A stretch of 64,000 bases of DNA from Pinus tabuliformis (Eukaryota; Streptophyta; Pinopsida; Pinales; Pinaceae), in NCBI GenBank assembly GCA_031772625.1, contig CM062804.1, positions 278,212,598-278,276,597 on the forward strand, read 5' to 3'. This document shows, one piece after another, positions 1-9,759 of the stretch. Under the pieces are notes generated by a model. The model did not search any database. It saw only the letters and a list, made by a program, of their open reading frames with translations, and had not been told where the DNA came from. Every line of letters starts with the position of its first letter. Positions within the stretch are counted from its first letter, which is position 1. The translations under genes were made by a program, and so were the position numbers.

Positions 1-601
1 GTTGTTGTGAACTTGCCAGCACCAAAAATAGTAATACAATTGCACATGAAATGGGGACATACTCGCTACTACAAATTTTTTATTAAAGGGTATGCACAGA
101 TAACTGCGTCTATGGAAAAATTTCTAAAGAATGATGTGACCTTTTAGTGGAGTGAAGAGTGCCAGAAGAGCTTGGATGTACTGAAAGAGAAGATGGTAAT
201 TGCATCTGTTCTAGTTTTCCTGGACTGGAAGGAGTTCCATGTACATGTTGATGCATCTTTCATAGCATTGGGTGTAGTGCTAGCGCAACAAGGAGTAGGG
301 GAAATTGATCACCCCATACCATTTGCAAGTAGGAAACTCTCCAATGTCTAAAATAACTATAGCATGACAAAAAGGGAGGGATTAACTATGGTTTATGCAT
401 TACAAAAGTTCAGGCACTACCTGTTGGGGGCACATTTCAAAATGTTCACTTATCACTCCGTGTTGAAATATTTGGTGAATAAAACTATTTTGGGAGGAAA
501 GATTTGTTGATGGTTGTTATTATTCCAAGATTATGACTTCGAATTTGTAGTAAAGCCAACGAATTGAATGATGGACTCGATCATCTATCAAGAATAGAGA
601 C
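1..601 (+). pseudogene. RT C-terminus and RNase H of an Athila-like Ty3/gypsy element (broken)
   Basis: Conceptual + strand translation gives the end of a reverse transcriptase and an RNase H domain: the HVDASFIALGVVLAQQG core (catalytic Asp in VDAS), then PIPFASRKLSNV and a QKFRHYLLGAHFKMFT-like segment. RNase H removes the RNA of the RNA:DNA hybrid during replication of the element. Stops occur at about 147, 349 and 507, so the gene is dead. The upstream gag, protease and most of RT lie outside the window. The integrase at 760-1930 continues the same element. The family assignment rests on motif order and sequence style; I am confident of Ty3/gypsy and less so of Athila. Confidence 0.8.
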
Positions 602-759
602 AGAAGAATAACCCACATATATCGAAGATAACCTACCTAATGCACAACTATTAACAATTAGAGTCACAGTTGATGCCTTCATAGATATTATTCAGTTTCT
701 GGCCATAGGAATGGAACCATCAAAGTACACCATGAAGAAGAAGAAGGATTTGGTTGTTC

Positions 760-1930
760 GACCAACACATTTTCATTGATTGTTGAACATTTGTACAAAA
801 TGGGACCAGATGAAGTATTGCGCTCATGGTAAAACATGAATGACAAAGTATTCTACCACAAGCTCATGGAAGAGTTGCAGGAGGGAAATATGGAGGAAAA
901 TCCTCTACACGGAAGATCTTGAGAGCTGGGTTATGGTGCCCCATAGTACACAAGGATGCAAAATAATTATTTCAAGCATGTGATGTATGTCAAAGAACAA
1001 GAAATCCATCCATAAGAGATGAGATGCCACTAGTACCATAGGCAACTTTGTAAGCTTTTGAAAAATGGGCAATTGTCTTTGTTGGACCTATCAGTCTGCC
1101 AAGAAAGAATACTGGTGCGAGGTATATAATCATTTCAATTTATTATTTACCAATATGGGCTGAGGCACAACAAGTGAAGGATTGCAATGCAAAAATTGTT
1201 GCAAAGTTCATCTTTAAATATATACAGTCTAGGTTTGGCTATCTGAAGATCTTGATGAGTGACCAAGGCACACATTTCTTGAATAAGACGATTGAAGCAC
1301 TAACTAAGGAATTCTAGGTTTATCACTTGAAGAGAAGCCCTTATCATCCTCAGGGAAATGGAACAGTTGAAGCTTTCAATAAGATTCTGGAGAATGCATT
1401 GACCAAGGTATGTAATCTGAACAAAGATGACTGGGATTTGAGAATTACAACAATGTTGTGGGCATATAGAACAATATGCAAGAAATTGATAGGGGAAAAA
1501 CCGTTTAGGCTGGTATATGGACAAGAAGCAGTTATGCCTATGGAATACATTCTACCACGATTGAGAATTTTAGTTTTCACATATATGGCAGACCCTGACA
1601 TTATGAAGGAAATAATGTTGTAGATATTATCTCTAGAAGAAGACATGTTCGTAGTAGTGTTCCATCAGCAAGTACAAAAAGCAACAAAGAAATCCTGGCA
1701 TGACAATCATATCAATAAGAAGACATTCCAAGAAGGAGATATTGTATTATTACATGACATTAGATCTTATATCTTGTAAAACAGATTGGTTAGGACCATA
1801 TATCACCAATCACATCTTTGATGGTGGTTCAGTTCAACTCATGAAGTTAAATGACCAGCTGATTCTAGGATGAGTGGATGGTAGTAGATTGAAGATATAC
1901 AAGGACAACGCTTTCCCCAAAACTTCACAC
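760..1930 (+). pseudogene. Integrase of the same Athila-like element (broken)
   Basis: Translation shows the integrase core: a DVCQRTRNPS segment, WAIVFVGPISLPRKNTGARY, MSDQGTHF (second catalytic Asp), SPYHPQGNGTVEAFNKIL (catalytic Glu) and a VYGQEAVMPMEYI tail. The longest open stretch is 1327-1623. Integrase inserts the cDNA into host DNA. The first catalytic Asp, expected before the GPI motif, reads Val, and in-frame stops occur at about 1039, 1051 and 1315, so it cannot work. A purine tract follows at about 1939-1950. The element continues past the 7.8-kb insertion at 2983-10799. Confidence 0.85.
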
Positions 1931-2977
1931 TAAGAATTGAAGGGAGGAAGCCTTAGGGCCACCTGGAGTTAAAAGTGGGCACAGGACTATAAACTACTGT
2001 GTAGAAAGTGACTTCACCAAGGGAAGATTACTGCGTGATATTCAGGAATATGACAAAATCCAAAGGAACTACAACAAAGAAAAGGTGATTGCTCCATGAG
2101 GAAGGGTTCATCGAATTTGTCTAGAAATATGGTCATTGGAAGGAAAAAGCTACCGATAAAAGGAAAATTCCATTAAGGGGCATCGGAAAAGAGAATTTAT
2201 GAAGCACAATTGGCTGTATCTAGCCCATACCTACATTAAATAAGAAAATATTGAAGAAATCATGAGGTTGGAATTCAATTTTTTATAAAAACTACATTTC
2301 GCGCCACATTTGACACTTTGTTGTGTGGAGAAGTTGAGAAATTGCATAGAAGAGAGATATTGTATTTCTGAGAGGATTTTTGAAGAACTTATTGGAATAT
2401 TCGCAAAGAAAGGGACTAGCAGGTATTATGGAGGCACAAGGAGTGAAGGTACCCATGTCCCCAAGATGCGAGAGATTGCTGAGAAAGCAGGTGCCCACAA
2501 AACTATAACCACAAAAGAAGTGGGAGAAGGGACAAACTAAGGTCTCTGCAGTGGAACTCAGAACATCCCCAAGGAATAAAACACAAATAGAAGTCCGCAC
2601 GAAGAAAAAATAATATAAGGGAATGAAGCTGATGCAGAAAGGAAAGAAGTCAATATAGTAGAAGGTGCCTAAGAAGATGAAGGATAGTGAAGAGAAGGCC
2701 AAGTTTCAACGTATGCATACAGAGGATGAAGATATTCTCGCTATGAACCCACATTACATGCCATCAAGGAAACCAAATTCCAAGCTGAATAAGGAGAGAA
2801 AGAATGGAAAGTTGTACATGTTCACTTCGTTGATGCTACAGGAAGTGTCATTTTAGGGTGAATTGTTGTGGAGGAACCCCCAGCTAAATATGGAAGACTG
2901 GTACTTTAACGATACAAAAATACCCTGAATTTGAACCAAGTAGGTATCTAAAGCAGTTCTAGTACCTATATAGTGGA
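1931..2977 (+). pseudogene. Degenerate sequence downstream of integrase
   Basis: This is the part of the outer Ty3/gypsy element between integrase and the later insertion. Short open stretches at 2310-2540 and 2665-2856 are charged and Lys/Glu-rich, with no recognised domain; the second continues past its stop with a plausible segment ending NMEDWYFNDTKIP. Several stops break the frame. It resembles the non-conserved region or extra ORF that follows pol in Athila-type elements. The function is unknown. Confidence 0.4.
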
Positions 2978-2982
2978 GTCAT
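2978..2982. repeat. Left target-site duplication GTCAT
   Basis: The five bases before the LTR at 2983 are GTCAT. The same five bases follow the other LTR at 10800-10804. This perfect duplication proves that 2983-10799 is one insertion event. Confidence 0.95.
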
Positions 2983-4010
2983 TGTTATAGGGAAAAGTGT
3001 CTATATAGAACTGCTCTATCCCTCTAAGGTGTGACGGCTGCCTTAGAAACAAACAGAGAAAAGCTACTTTCATTTTTCCTTTATGAATTATAGATAGAGA
3101 GGAACAGAAAGACCAACCTCTGTCTTGCGCTAATCTCTTGATTTGATTCCTCTCTTCCTTGATAGTCTTTCGCTACTCGTTCCCTTGCACGCCCAGCTTC
3201 ACAAAGTACCTGTAAGATCACAGTAGCATAGTACTATACAAAGACATGGATCTATAATCACAAACAATCTAGGATCAGATGTAAATTGACCATACAAATG
3301 CAGCAAACATCAATGACACAAGAGCATGGAGGAAAACTTGAATAGCTTTTATTGATAAACAAGAAAGAGCCAAGAGGAGTTACAACCAGTTGTTCTGACC
3401 CAGCATCAACCTCTCAGCAAGGAAGCCCCTCTTCACCTCATACAAAGCTTAGATCACCCAACAATCTGATGTTTGTCTCAAGAAACCAACAGCAATTCCT
3501 TACAATATGCAAAATTCCAGCCTCTAGATCTCTGGGATGAGGGATCCATATATAGATATCTGTAATGGAGATGAGTCAGCTTATGATTTGATTAGTGTCT
3601 TCCCTCTGATAGTTCTTGCTTCCACTTGGAGATTGATGATCTCTTACTCATCCAGAGAGGCAAGTGTCACAGGAGAAGATTCTGGAAGCTTCCATTGTCT
3701 CTCCACCTCGTGGAATGACACTGTCATTTGTCATTTCTCACCCATCGCACCACATAGAAGGGATTTTTGAAATGCAACGCACCCACACAGTGTATTTAGG
3801 TGAGATGCAACACACTTGGCTAGTGGAGCAGCTGAAATGATCCTGTTTTGACCAATTATGAGCAGTTTTTCATGGAGAACTTCTGGGAGAAGCTGTAATC
3901 TGTTGACCTTGTTCCTTTAGGGGTTAGAACAACACTTTTAGGGACTTAGGAGCCCTTGGTTTATGGACATTTCATGCTTGGGGTTGTAGTGCCCAAAAAT
4001 GTCTATAACA
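2983..4010 (-). repeat. 3' LTR of the non-autonomous element
   Basis: This direct repeat matches 9760-10799 throughout, at about 97% by eye. It lacks a 12-bp segment present at about 10431-10442 in the partner. It begins TGTTATAGGG and ends TCTATAACA. It is the 3' LTR because the element reads on the - strand. Confidence 0.93.
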
Positions 4011-4024
4011 GTTGCCCCCTAAAG
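4011..4024 (-). promoter_or_regulatory. Polypurine tract of the non-autonomous element
   Basis: On the - strand, TTTAGGGGGCAAC directly precedes the LTR. A purine tract in this position primes plus-strand DNA synthesis in LTR elements. The position fits the orientation set by the primer site at the other LTR. Confidence 0.7.
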
Positions 4025-6577
4025 CATGAGGTCGTTAATCTTTTGATGTCGGGTGAAATGCTTTATTATGAGGATCCGAAGTTCTTTCAAGCTGGGAGGA
4101 GACCTGTAATAAGATACAATACAATACATTATCTTCATAATATTTTCATGATCTAGCTTAGGTGGGCATTCCCATGCTTAGCTTTATAAATTCATTTTCA
4201 TTTACATAGGACAGAAAATCATCTGAGTGTAGACTGATGATTCTGATAAAGCCATCATCCCTTTGATTGGATGATCATCTGTGCAGCAATGATGTACATT
4301 TGATGTCTTTATTTCCCTGAATATATATCGCAGCCCGGATGGATGAAACTAGATCCGGGGTCTTCAATCTCGTTCGATCTTCACTTGAAGTACAATTCGA
4401 TCCATGTGAAAGATGCTCTGGAGTCGAACATGGAAAGACATCGTCTGATTACCAGCCAATGATGTAAGCTATTAACAGGCACGAAAGGAATCACCGATAA
4501 TGATAATGACCCTCAAGGTACTGCAGTACAATTCACGTGGTGTGAATAAAGGACTTGGCGTCGAACACCATGCAAAATATTTTGGTCGAAGGCCATTGAT
4601 GTAAACCTGTCGCCGGAAGTGAGAAACTTGCCATTGAGGCATGCAAGCTTCAAAGTACTGAATGGGGTGTTCCTAGATCAACTTCTTGGATAATGAGCTG
4701 ATGTCGACAAGAAGTGATCCGTCACAGGAGGGCCTTAATGAATCCCACATCAATGACATGGAACGGAGCAAATGATTTTAATGGAGGTGAAAACGATCTG
4801 GTGATATAAGGTTCAGGGTGGCAGTCATGAAAGAATGGAGTATAAATGTATGGTAGTGGGTGAGACACAGGTGAATTCTCTGAATGACTTCTCTTGAACA
4901 TATCGGTGACACTGATGTGATGGATTGGTAGCATTAACCCTAAATGTGGATGGTATGAAGGGACCATGGTGATGTGACCGGTGAATGAAACAACCCAACC
5001 GGACTCGGACGTGGAGTGGAAGTGTCATGTTCAAGAGCGACTTGCTACCAACAAAGTTTCTTCAAGTTTTCTTCCCAATTTTCCCCAGTCATTGCTGACC
5101 AGTAACTCTTTATTTTTGTCAAGCTTGAGGAGGATAACATATGCTTGTTCTATAATTTTCCCTTCGGGCAAACCCATCGCTATGTTTTAAGGAGCCTAGC
5201 GATAGTGAAACTCGTTCTCGTCTATAGACAAGTTTGTCGCTATTAAACTTTTAACGAGTTTAACGACAAAGATAACTCGGTCCTTTTCAATTTTAGAGAG
5301 TCTGAAAAGGAACGTAAAGGTAACTCCAAAATTCCTTTTTTGTCATCTAATCCCTTAAGTCCGAAAAAGTATAAAACGATACAGAAGGGATGAATTTTCG
5401 ATACTTTTAACGAGCCGAACAAAACAAGCGCTCGATCTTTTTGTGTAATAATCTCTGAGGTCCAAAAAGATTAAAATTTAGAGGAGAGATAGCACTTTCG
5501 GTCCCTTTAATGAGCTGGAGAGACCAATGGCTCGACAATCTTTTCATATTTTACGAGTCAGTTGAAAAGAGCTTAAAGGAGACTCGTCTTTTGAGGAACG
5601 AGTGATAAAATGGCTAGCAACTGATTCCAGGTAAGGTTTGGAATTTTCCAATCACGGCAGTGTTACAAGGATGGCTAGTGAGATCACTCTTCGCAGCTGT
5701 TCCACAAAATGGGTAAACAATCAAATGGAGGTGAATGATCGGCCAATGCAAAAGTGGAGGTGATGGTGCAAACACGACCAAGGCTTTAATGGCTAAAGTA
5801 CTACATTCACGATTGTTAGTTACCGGGGAATAGTTCATTTTTTAATGAGCTTAAACGTGGGGGGAAACATTTGCTCATGTCTTATGTTTATCTTTTAACG
5901 AGCTTGAACTATGTGCTAAAACTGCTCGATTAATCCAGTCGTGTGATAAGAATGTCTCATATATAAAAACAGCAATTTTTAGAGTTTTGCCCCACATCCT
6001 TTCTTTATGCAAGTTAGGAAACGACCAATCCTACAAGTTTAAAGGGTTAGAGGACCTACAAATTTAAAAAATAAATAGTCGCTCTTCGCTTGCAAGCCAA
6101 AAGGTTTGCATGCCCCCAGGTATAAAACATAATTTCAAGGTTACCCCTTCTTCTTTCCGTTAAAACATTTGTTTTACCGGGAGAGGCCTACCTCTTACAG
6201 GTTACCCAAAGATTGTTCTATTCACAATGCAAACAAAACACTTCTTCGGTGATGTTTATCGAAATAGACAAAGGTGAGTGAAGGAGGCTACTCCACTCAT
6301 GTAACTTTGAAAAGAGAATCTTGTTCCAGAATAACCCCCTCTTCCAATGATGGACGGGAGTACAGACTAGTCATATTCTCTCGCGGAAACCTACCCTATA
6401 CCCGAAGTTTTCCTACCGAAGCAGACCAGGGTGCATGCCCCCTGGGTTTCAGTCATGTCCCCTGAATCACTCGCGCTCATCAGGCGGGCAGACTGGAGAT
6501 TGAGACATTTCTTGCGTGAAAAGACCATTCAGGGATGGTATATGACTATTTGCTCTGTATGATCCGGGAAATGAAAG
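4025..6577 (-). other. Long untranslated tail of the non-autonomous element
   Basis: These 2.5 kb between the protease ORF and the 3' LTR hold no recognisable coding sequence on either strand; every open stretch is under 85 codons and matches nothing I know. It contains the larger stem-loop cluster (5176-5603). An autonomous relative would carry RT, RNase H and integrase here. Confidence 0.6.
5176..5603 (-). repeat. Cluster of nine short stem-loops with a shared loop core
   Basis: Inverted repeats follow each other about every 50 nt, each centred on a + strand core near TTTTAANGAGTC. Stems (+ strand): ATCGCTA 5176/5197; TTTGTCG plus TTAAAC 5233/5258; TCCTTTTCA 5281/5303; CTTTTTTG 5335/5362 (one G-U pair); TTTTCG 5395/5416 (one bulge); ATCTTTTTG 5435/5463; GGTC 5500/5522 (weak); TCTTTTCA 5539/5563; ACTCGT 5582/5598. 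Stem sequences differ while pairing is kept. The element is transcribed on the - strand, so the RNA loops would read GACTC-like cores followed by A-rich ends. The function is unknown. Confidence 0.75.
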
Positions 6578-6916
6578 CTAGTCTATGAGCTTGACCACTC
6601 TTCCTTCGTGCGGAAAACACATTACTCTAAAGAGTGAGGAGACAATTGCTCCCATGCAATAAATATAGTCTCGTCCAAGGAGTAGATTATAATCTAGGGG
6701 TCCTTGAACTACCATTACGTTCATGTGAATGATTTTCCCCCTCAATGTTATGGGCACATTGGGAAGGATCCCTAACGGTCGACTGGTTCCTTTATCAAAG
6801 CCTGTTAGATTTCTCATCTCAGGCAAAAGCGATGGTGAACCAAGCGCTTTCCAAGCAGTCGAGGAAAGGATACTCACAGAAGCCCCCTCATCTATGATGG
6901 TACCAGCCATAACCAT
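6578..6916 (-). CDS. Retropepsin (aspartic protease) domain of the non-autonomous element
   Basis: This is an open stretch of 112 codons. It shows an aspartic protease active-site loop, IIDEGASVSILSS (usual D-T/S-G replaced by D-E-G), a hydrophobic middle PNVPITLRGK, the LLGRDYIYCMGAIVSS motif and a C-terminal VVKLID. Such domains cleave the element's own polyprotein. It lies in the same frame as the gag-like ORF at 6938-8038, seven codons past that ORF's TGA, with readable protein (IIVQIYR) between. The two therefore look like one gag-protease polyprotein interrupted by TGA. The ATG used here is internal to the domain and probably not a real start. DEGAS is common in this plant non-autonomous group as I recall it, so the Glu may not mean it is inactive. 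Confidence 0.8.
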   Translation of the reverse strand: MVMAGTIIDEGASVSILSSTAWKALGSPSLLPEMRNLTGFDKGTSRPLGILPNVPITLRGKIIHMNVMVVQGPLDYNLLLGRDYIYCMGAIVSSLFRVMCFPHEGRVVKLID

Positions 6917-6937
6917 TCTATATATTTGAACAATGAT

Positions 6938-8038
6938 TCAGAATGGTACACTAGCTGGTAAACGGGGTCTGCCTAGTTGATTCCAGTCGAAGGAGACAAC
7001 TAGGTTGCTTGGAGGTGGGACCGAATAGACGGCCAGGTATGACTCTAATGAACTTCCTTCTTGCGGTAAAGGAATGGGTAAATTTCCCCCATGTTCATTG
7101 GAGTCTATGCTTATGAAAAGAATTTGGACGGTGTTATCCTTATTCTCTTCGGTGACTGTATCATCTGAAGATGGAACCTCTAAAGGCAAGACCGGGTCAA
7201 CTGCCACCTCGACCTTTTGACTTTCGTCTGGTATGGGTTTAGATGGTTTGTCTTCAATGATAGATGCTTCAGCCGACCACCTGAGTGGGCCAGCTGGATT
7301 TTCAACTAGTGACGGACTCGGCAAGAGTTTTTTATATCCAGGAGGAAGTCGTAGCGGTGAAACTGGACGATCGTCCAAAACTCTTTTAGCCTCGTCTAAG
7401 AAGGGAAAACGGTGGATGGCATGATCGCCTTCACATAGTTTACAAGGAAATCTATATTTTCCTTTTTGTCCTGGGGCTTCACTTTCACTAGTCGACGGTG
7501 TGTTTTCAACATGATCATCAGAGGTTGATGACACCGGGTTGTGCAAACGAGGAGACCAGTCCCTTAAGATCCGAGGGATGCAAGGACAATCTCTATGATA
7601 GTGGTCTCCTTTGCAAATGACACATGGCGATTTAGGCCTGGTCGGTGCAGTGTGTGTATTTTTGCTAGACGATGCTCGTTTGACCCCATTTGCTTTTGGC
7701 TCCTTCTTCTTCTTCTTCTCTTTCTTCTTCTTTTCCTTCTTCTTCTCGGGTACTTGACTTTTGGCTTTACCAGCCCCATCAAGCAAAGAGGAAGGAGGAG
7801 AGGAAGAATTAGAGGAAGTAGAAGGTTGGTGGGTAACTCTGGACTCATCTAGTTGCTGATTCGATTGTTCAGGAATTGTGGTGTTCTGAATGACAGATTT
7901 TGAGAAGAGCCATACAGGCAAGCCGATTGTCAGTCCTAGAAGCGACAATGTGGCCATATGGGGTGCACCAACATCTCCCCAAGAGGAGAAGGGACTAGGA
8001 TTTCCTCCAAGGGGAATTCCTTGGTTGGTGGATTCCAT
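6938..8038 (-). CDS. Gag-like protein of the non-autonomous LTR element, 366 aa
   Basis: This is the longest uninterrupted ORF in the window, starting with ATG at 8038. Features in order: a short hydrophobic stretch near residues 30-47 (LSLLGLTIGLPVWLF), a Ser/Gln-rich linker, a Lys/Glu block around 96-113, a zinc-knuckle-like CVICKGDHYHRDC near 139-151, and a second, CKLCEGDHAIH, near 200-210 whose last Cys is replaced (HRFPF). A Pro/Ser-rich acidic C-terminus follows and ends at TGA. Cys/His knuckles and basic blocks fit an RNA-binding capsid-type protein, but there is no clear capsid domain, so gag-like is an inference from position and knuckles. The protease follows in the same frame. A stem-loop cluster lies just upstream on the - strand. 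Confidence 0.75.
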   Translation of the reverse strand: MESTNQGIPLGGNPSPFSSWGDVGAPHMATLSLLGLTIGLPVWLFSKSVIQNTTIPEQSNQQLDESRVTHQPSTSSNSSSPPSSLLDGAGKAKSQVPEKKKEKKKKEKKKKKEPKANGVKRASSSKNTHTAPTRPKSPCVICKGDHYHRDCPCIPRILRDWSPRLHNPVSSTSDDHVENTPSTSESEAPGQKGKYRFPCKLCEGDHAIHRFPFLDEAKRVLDDRPVSPLRLPPGYKKLLPSPSLVENPAGPLRWSAEASIIEDKPSKPIPDESQKVEVAVDPVLPLEVPSSDDTVTEENKDNTVQILFISIDSNEHGGNLPIPLPQEGSSLESYLAVYSVPPPSNLVVSFDWNQLGRPRLPASVPF

Positions 8039-8115
8039 TTTCTCAACCCAAGATCAACGTAGGAAAGGGTAATGAGTATTCCATTTAAAATAAATTTTAG
8101 ACGCTTTGACACAAC

Positions 8116-8238
8116 TTGTTTTTTCAATTTTTAAGAGTCGAGAAAAAACAAAAGATGACTCTAGTCTCCTTCGATTTTTAATGAGCTTGAAGTGACAAGT
8201 GCTCAGATGGACCTTTTCTGTTAAGGAGTCTGAAAAGG
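8116..8238 (-). repeat. Second cluster of three stem-loops with the same loop core
   Basis: Three inverted repeats about 45 nt apart: TTGTTTTTTC 8116-8125 with its complement at 8142-8151 (10 bp, loop AATTTTTAAGAGTCGA); CTTCGA 8169 with TTGAAG at 8187 (one G-U pair, loop with TTAATGAGC); CCTTTTC 8212 with GAAAAGG at 8232 (loop TGTTAAGGAGTCT). They sit in the leader just upstream of the gag start. The loop core matches the cluster at 5176-5603, although the stems differ. Confidence 0.75.
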
Positions 8239-9738
8239 AATGAAAGGGACTACTCTGGAAATCTAGGTAGAGGGATTACCAAACCAATCGCAAAACTGCA
8301 GAATACTTTTTATGGTATGGCAGTCAATCTTCCCGAATGCTGTGTTCAGTGCATTGCGATCGATAGGGCGGCAGACACGGCTTCCAATGGATAAAGGATT
8401 AAGCCTATTGGGGTCTCCCAAAATATACTCGACGGTACATTGGAGCACAAGTCCGTACTAGCACTTATCGCCTCAAAGTGGAGGAATCACCCAACCATCA
8501 GTGAGAACAACAGTTACCAGGCTTTACGACACCGGAATACGTCTCTAGCCTAGACTTCTAAATGTTGTGCGTTAAGTTCCAAAGCATTGTTAGATTCATT
8601 GAATTTATTTTATAGTTGATCTTGTTTATGAAGTTTGCCTTTCAGGTTCACCGTGAGATGTAGATGTAATTCGTAAAATGCAATCTAAGATGATAAACAA
8701 ACTTTTTATCTTCTTTGTGCAATGAAAATCCTAGCTACTAAGGAAAGAAAGACAGAATCTTTTCACAAAGAGCAAAGAGCACACTCTAAATGCACTTTCC
8801 TAAATCAAACCAATCAGACTGTCTATATGCAAATGCACATGCATGTATTTTTTTTCGACTTTCTTAGTATATGAATGCTAAAAAGAAAGTTGATGCACAA
8901 ATCTGAATTTCTTTTCAAGCGACAAATATCAACAAGTTTCCTTTCGAAATCAAAAATGGAGACGATCACCACACCTTACGATTTTGAAATGAATCCTTGT
9001 TCTTGACACTAGAAAATTTCAAATTCAGACCAAAAACAATAGTAACAGGATAATCGACCATCAATAGCAATCAAACTCTTTCCTATGATCGAAATCGACA
9101 CTTGCGACAGTTTCAAATCAAAGGACGACAGTACGATTACGCTACTTTTGCAAAGGAGAACTGAAAATGACTCAACAAACACACAAAAACATCTACAGTT
9201 CTTTTGTACAAAGGAGGCAGAATAACAGCAAGGAAAAGGGGTTTCAAACAGACATATACTGATCACAGGCAGCAAAATTCAGGAATAGAACTGGAAAGAA
9301 TGAATCACAGAAACCAAAACTGCACAGAGCCTAGTCTGATCAGCGCACCTGTAACACAGAGAATTTGAAATGCAGCGCACCTTCTCCACTCAGGAAGTGC
9401 GCTGAAGTTTAGATTCTCTGAACAGTACCTGCGCTGGGCCAGAAACGAGATTTTGTTTGGGTTCCGGGTCACAGTTTGCAGTTCAGTTCTTGGGTTTTGG
9501 CCGAGCAAAAAGCAATCAGTAATGCAACAATCAGGGGTAGATCTAAGGAGGATCTAAGAGCTATCACAAGGGCAATCAGATAGTTTGTGAATCAGTTGTT
9601 TAAATCATAAACAGATCCAGTAGATGGATTGAAGTAGCATTTATCTACTTTGCATTTGCTATGGAAAATGCAGTTCGAATGCTACATGTAAGTTTATGAA
9701 ACAGACAACAAAGAATGATAAACAAACAAACTAATTCG
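8239..9738 (-). other. 5' leader of the non-autonomous element
   Basis: This is about 1.5 kb between the primer site and the gag ORF on the - strand. No ORF longer than 90 codons is convincing. An 8-bp inverted repeat ACTTTCTT (8858-8865/8883-8890) adds another possible hairpin, without the shared loop core. No coding function is seen. Confidence 0.6.
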
Positions 9739-9756
9739 TCCCCAGTGGAGTCGCCA
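9739..9756 (-). promoter_or_regulatory. Primer-binding site complementary to tRNA-Arg
   Basis: On the - strand, three bases after the LTR, the sequence is TGGCGACTCCACTGGGGA. Its complement, CCCCAGTGGAGTCGCCA, is the 3' end of plant tRNA-Arg(ACG) including CCA, from memory of that tRNA. This is the usual starting point of minus-strand cDNA. tRNA-Arg priming is known in Ogre/Tat-type Ty3/gypsy elements, so the autonomous partner may belong there. Confidence 0.85.
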
Positions 9757-9759
9757 TTT

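Noticed and set aside
5176-5603. CRISPR-like array
   Set aside because: Spacing and repeats look regular, but the repeats are hairpins with differing stems in a plant retroelement; there are no identical repeats or unique spacers.
7564-7852. Open frames on both strands over a GA-rich stretch
   Set aside because: They are shadows of the Lys/Glu-coding block of the gag-like ORF (low-complexity CTT/GAA repeats).
9739-9759. tRNA-Arg gene
   Set aside because: Only the 3' 17-18 nt match tRNA-Arg, and they abut an LTR; this is a primer-binding site on the - strand.
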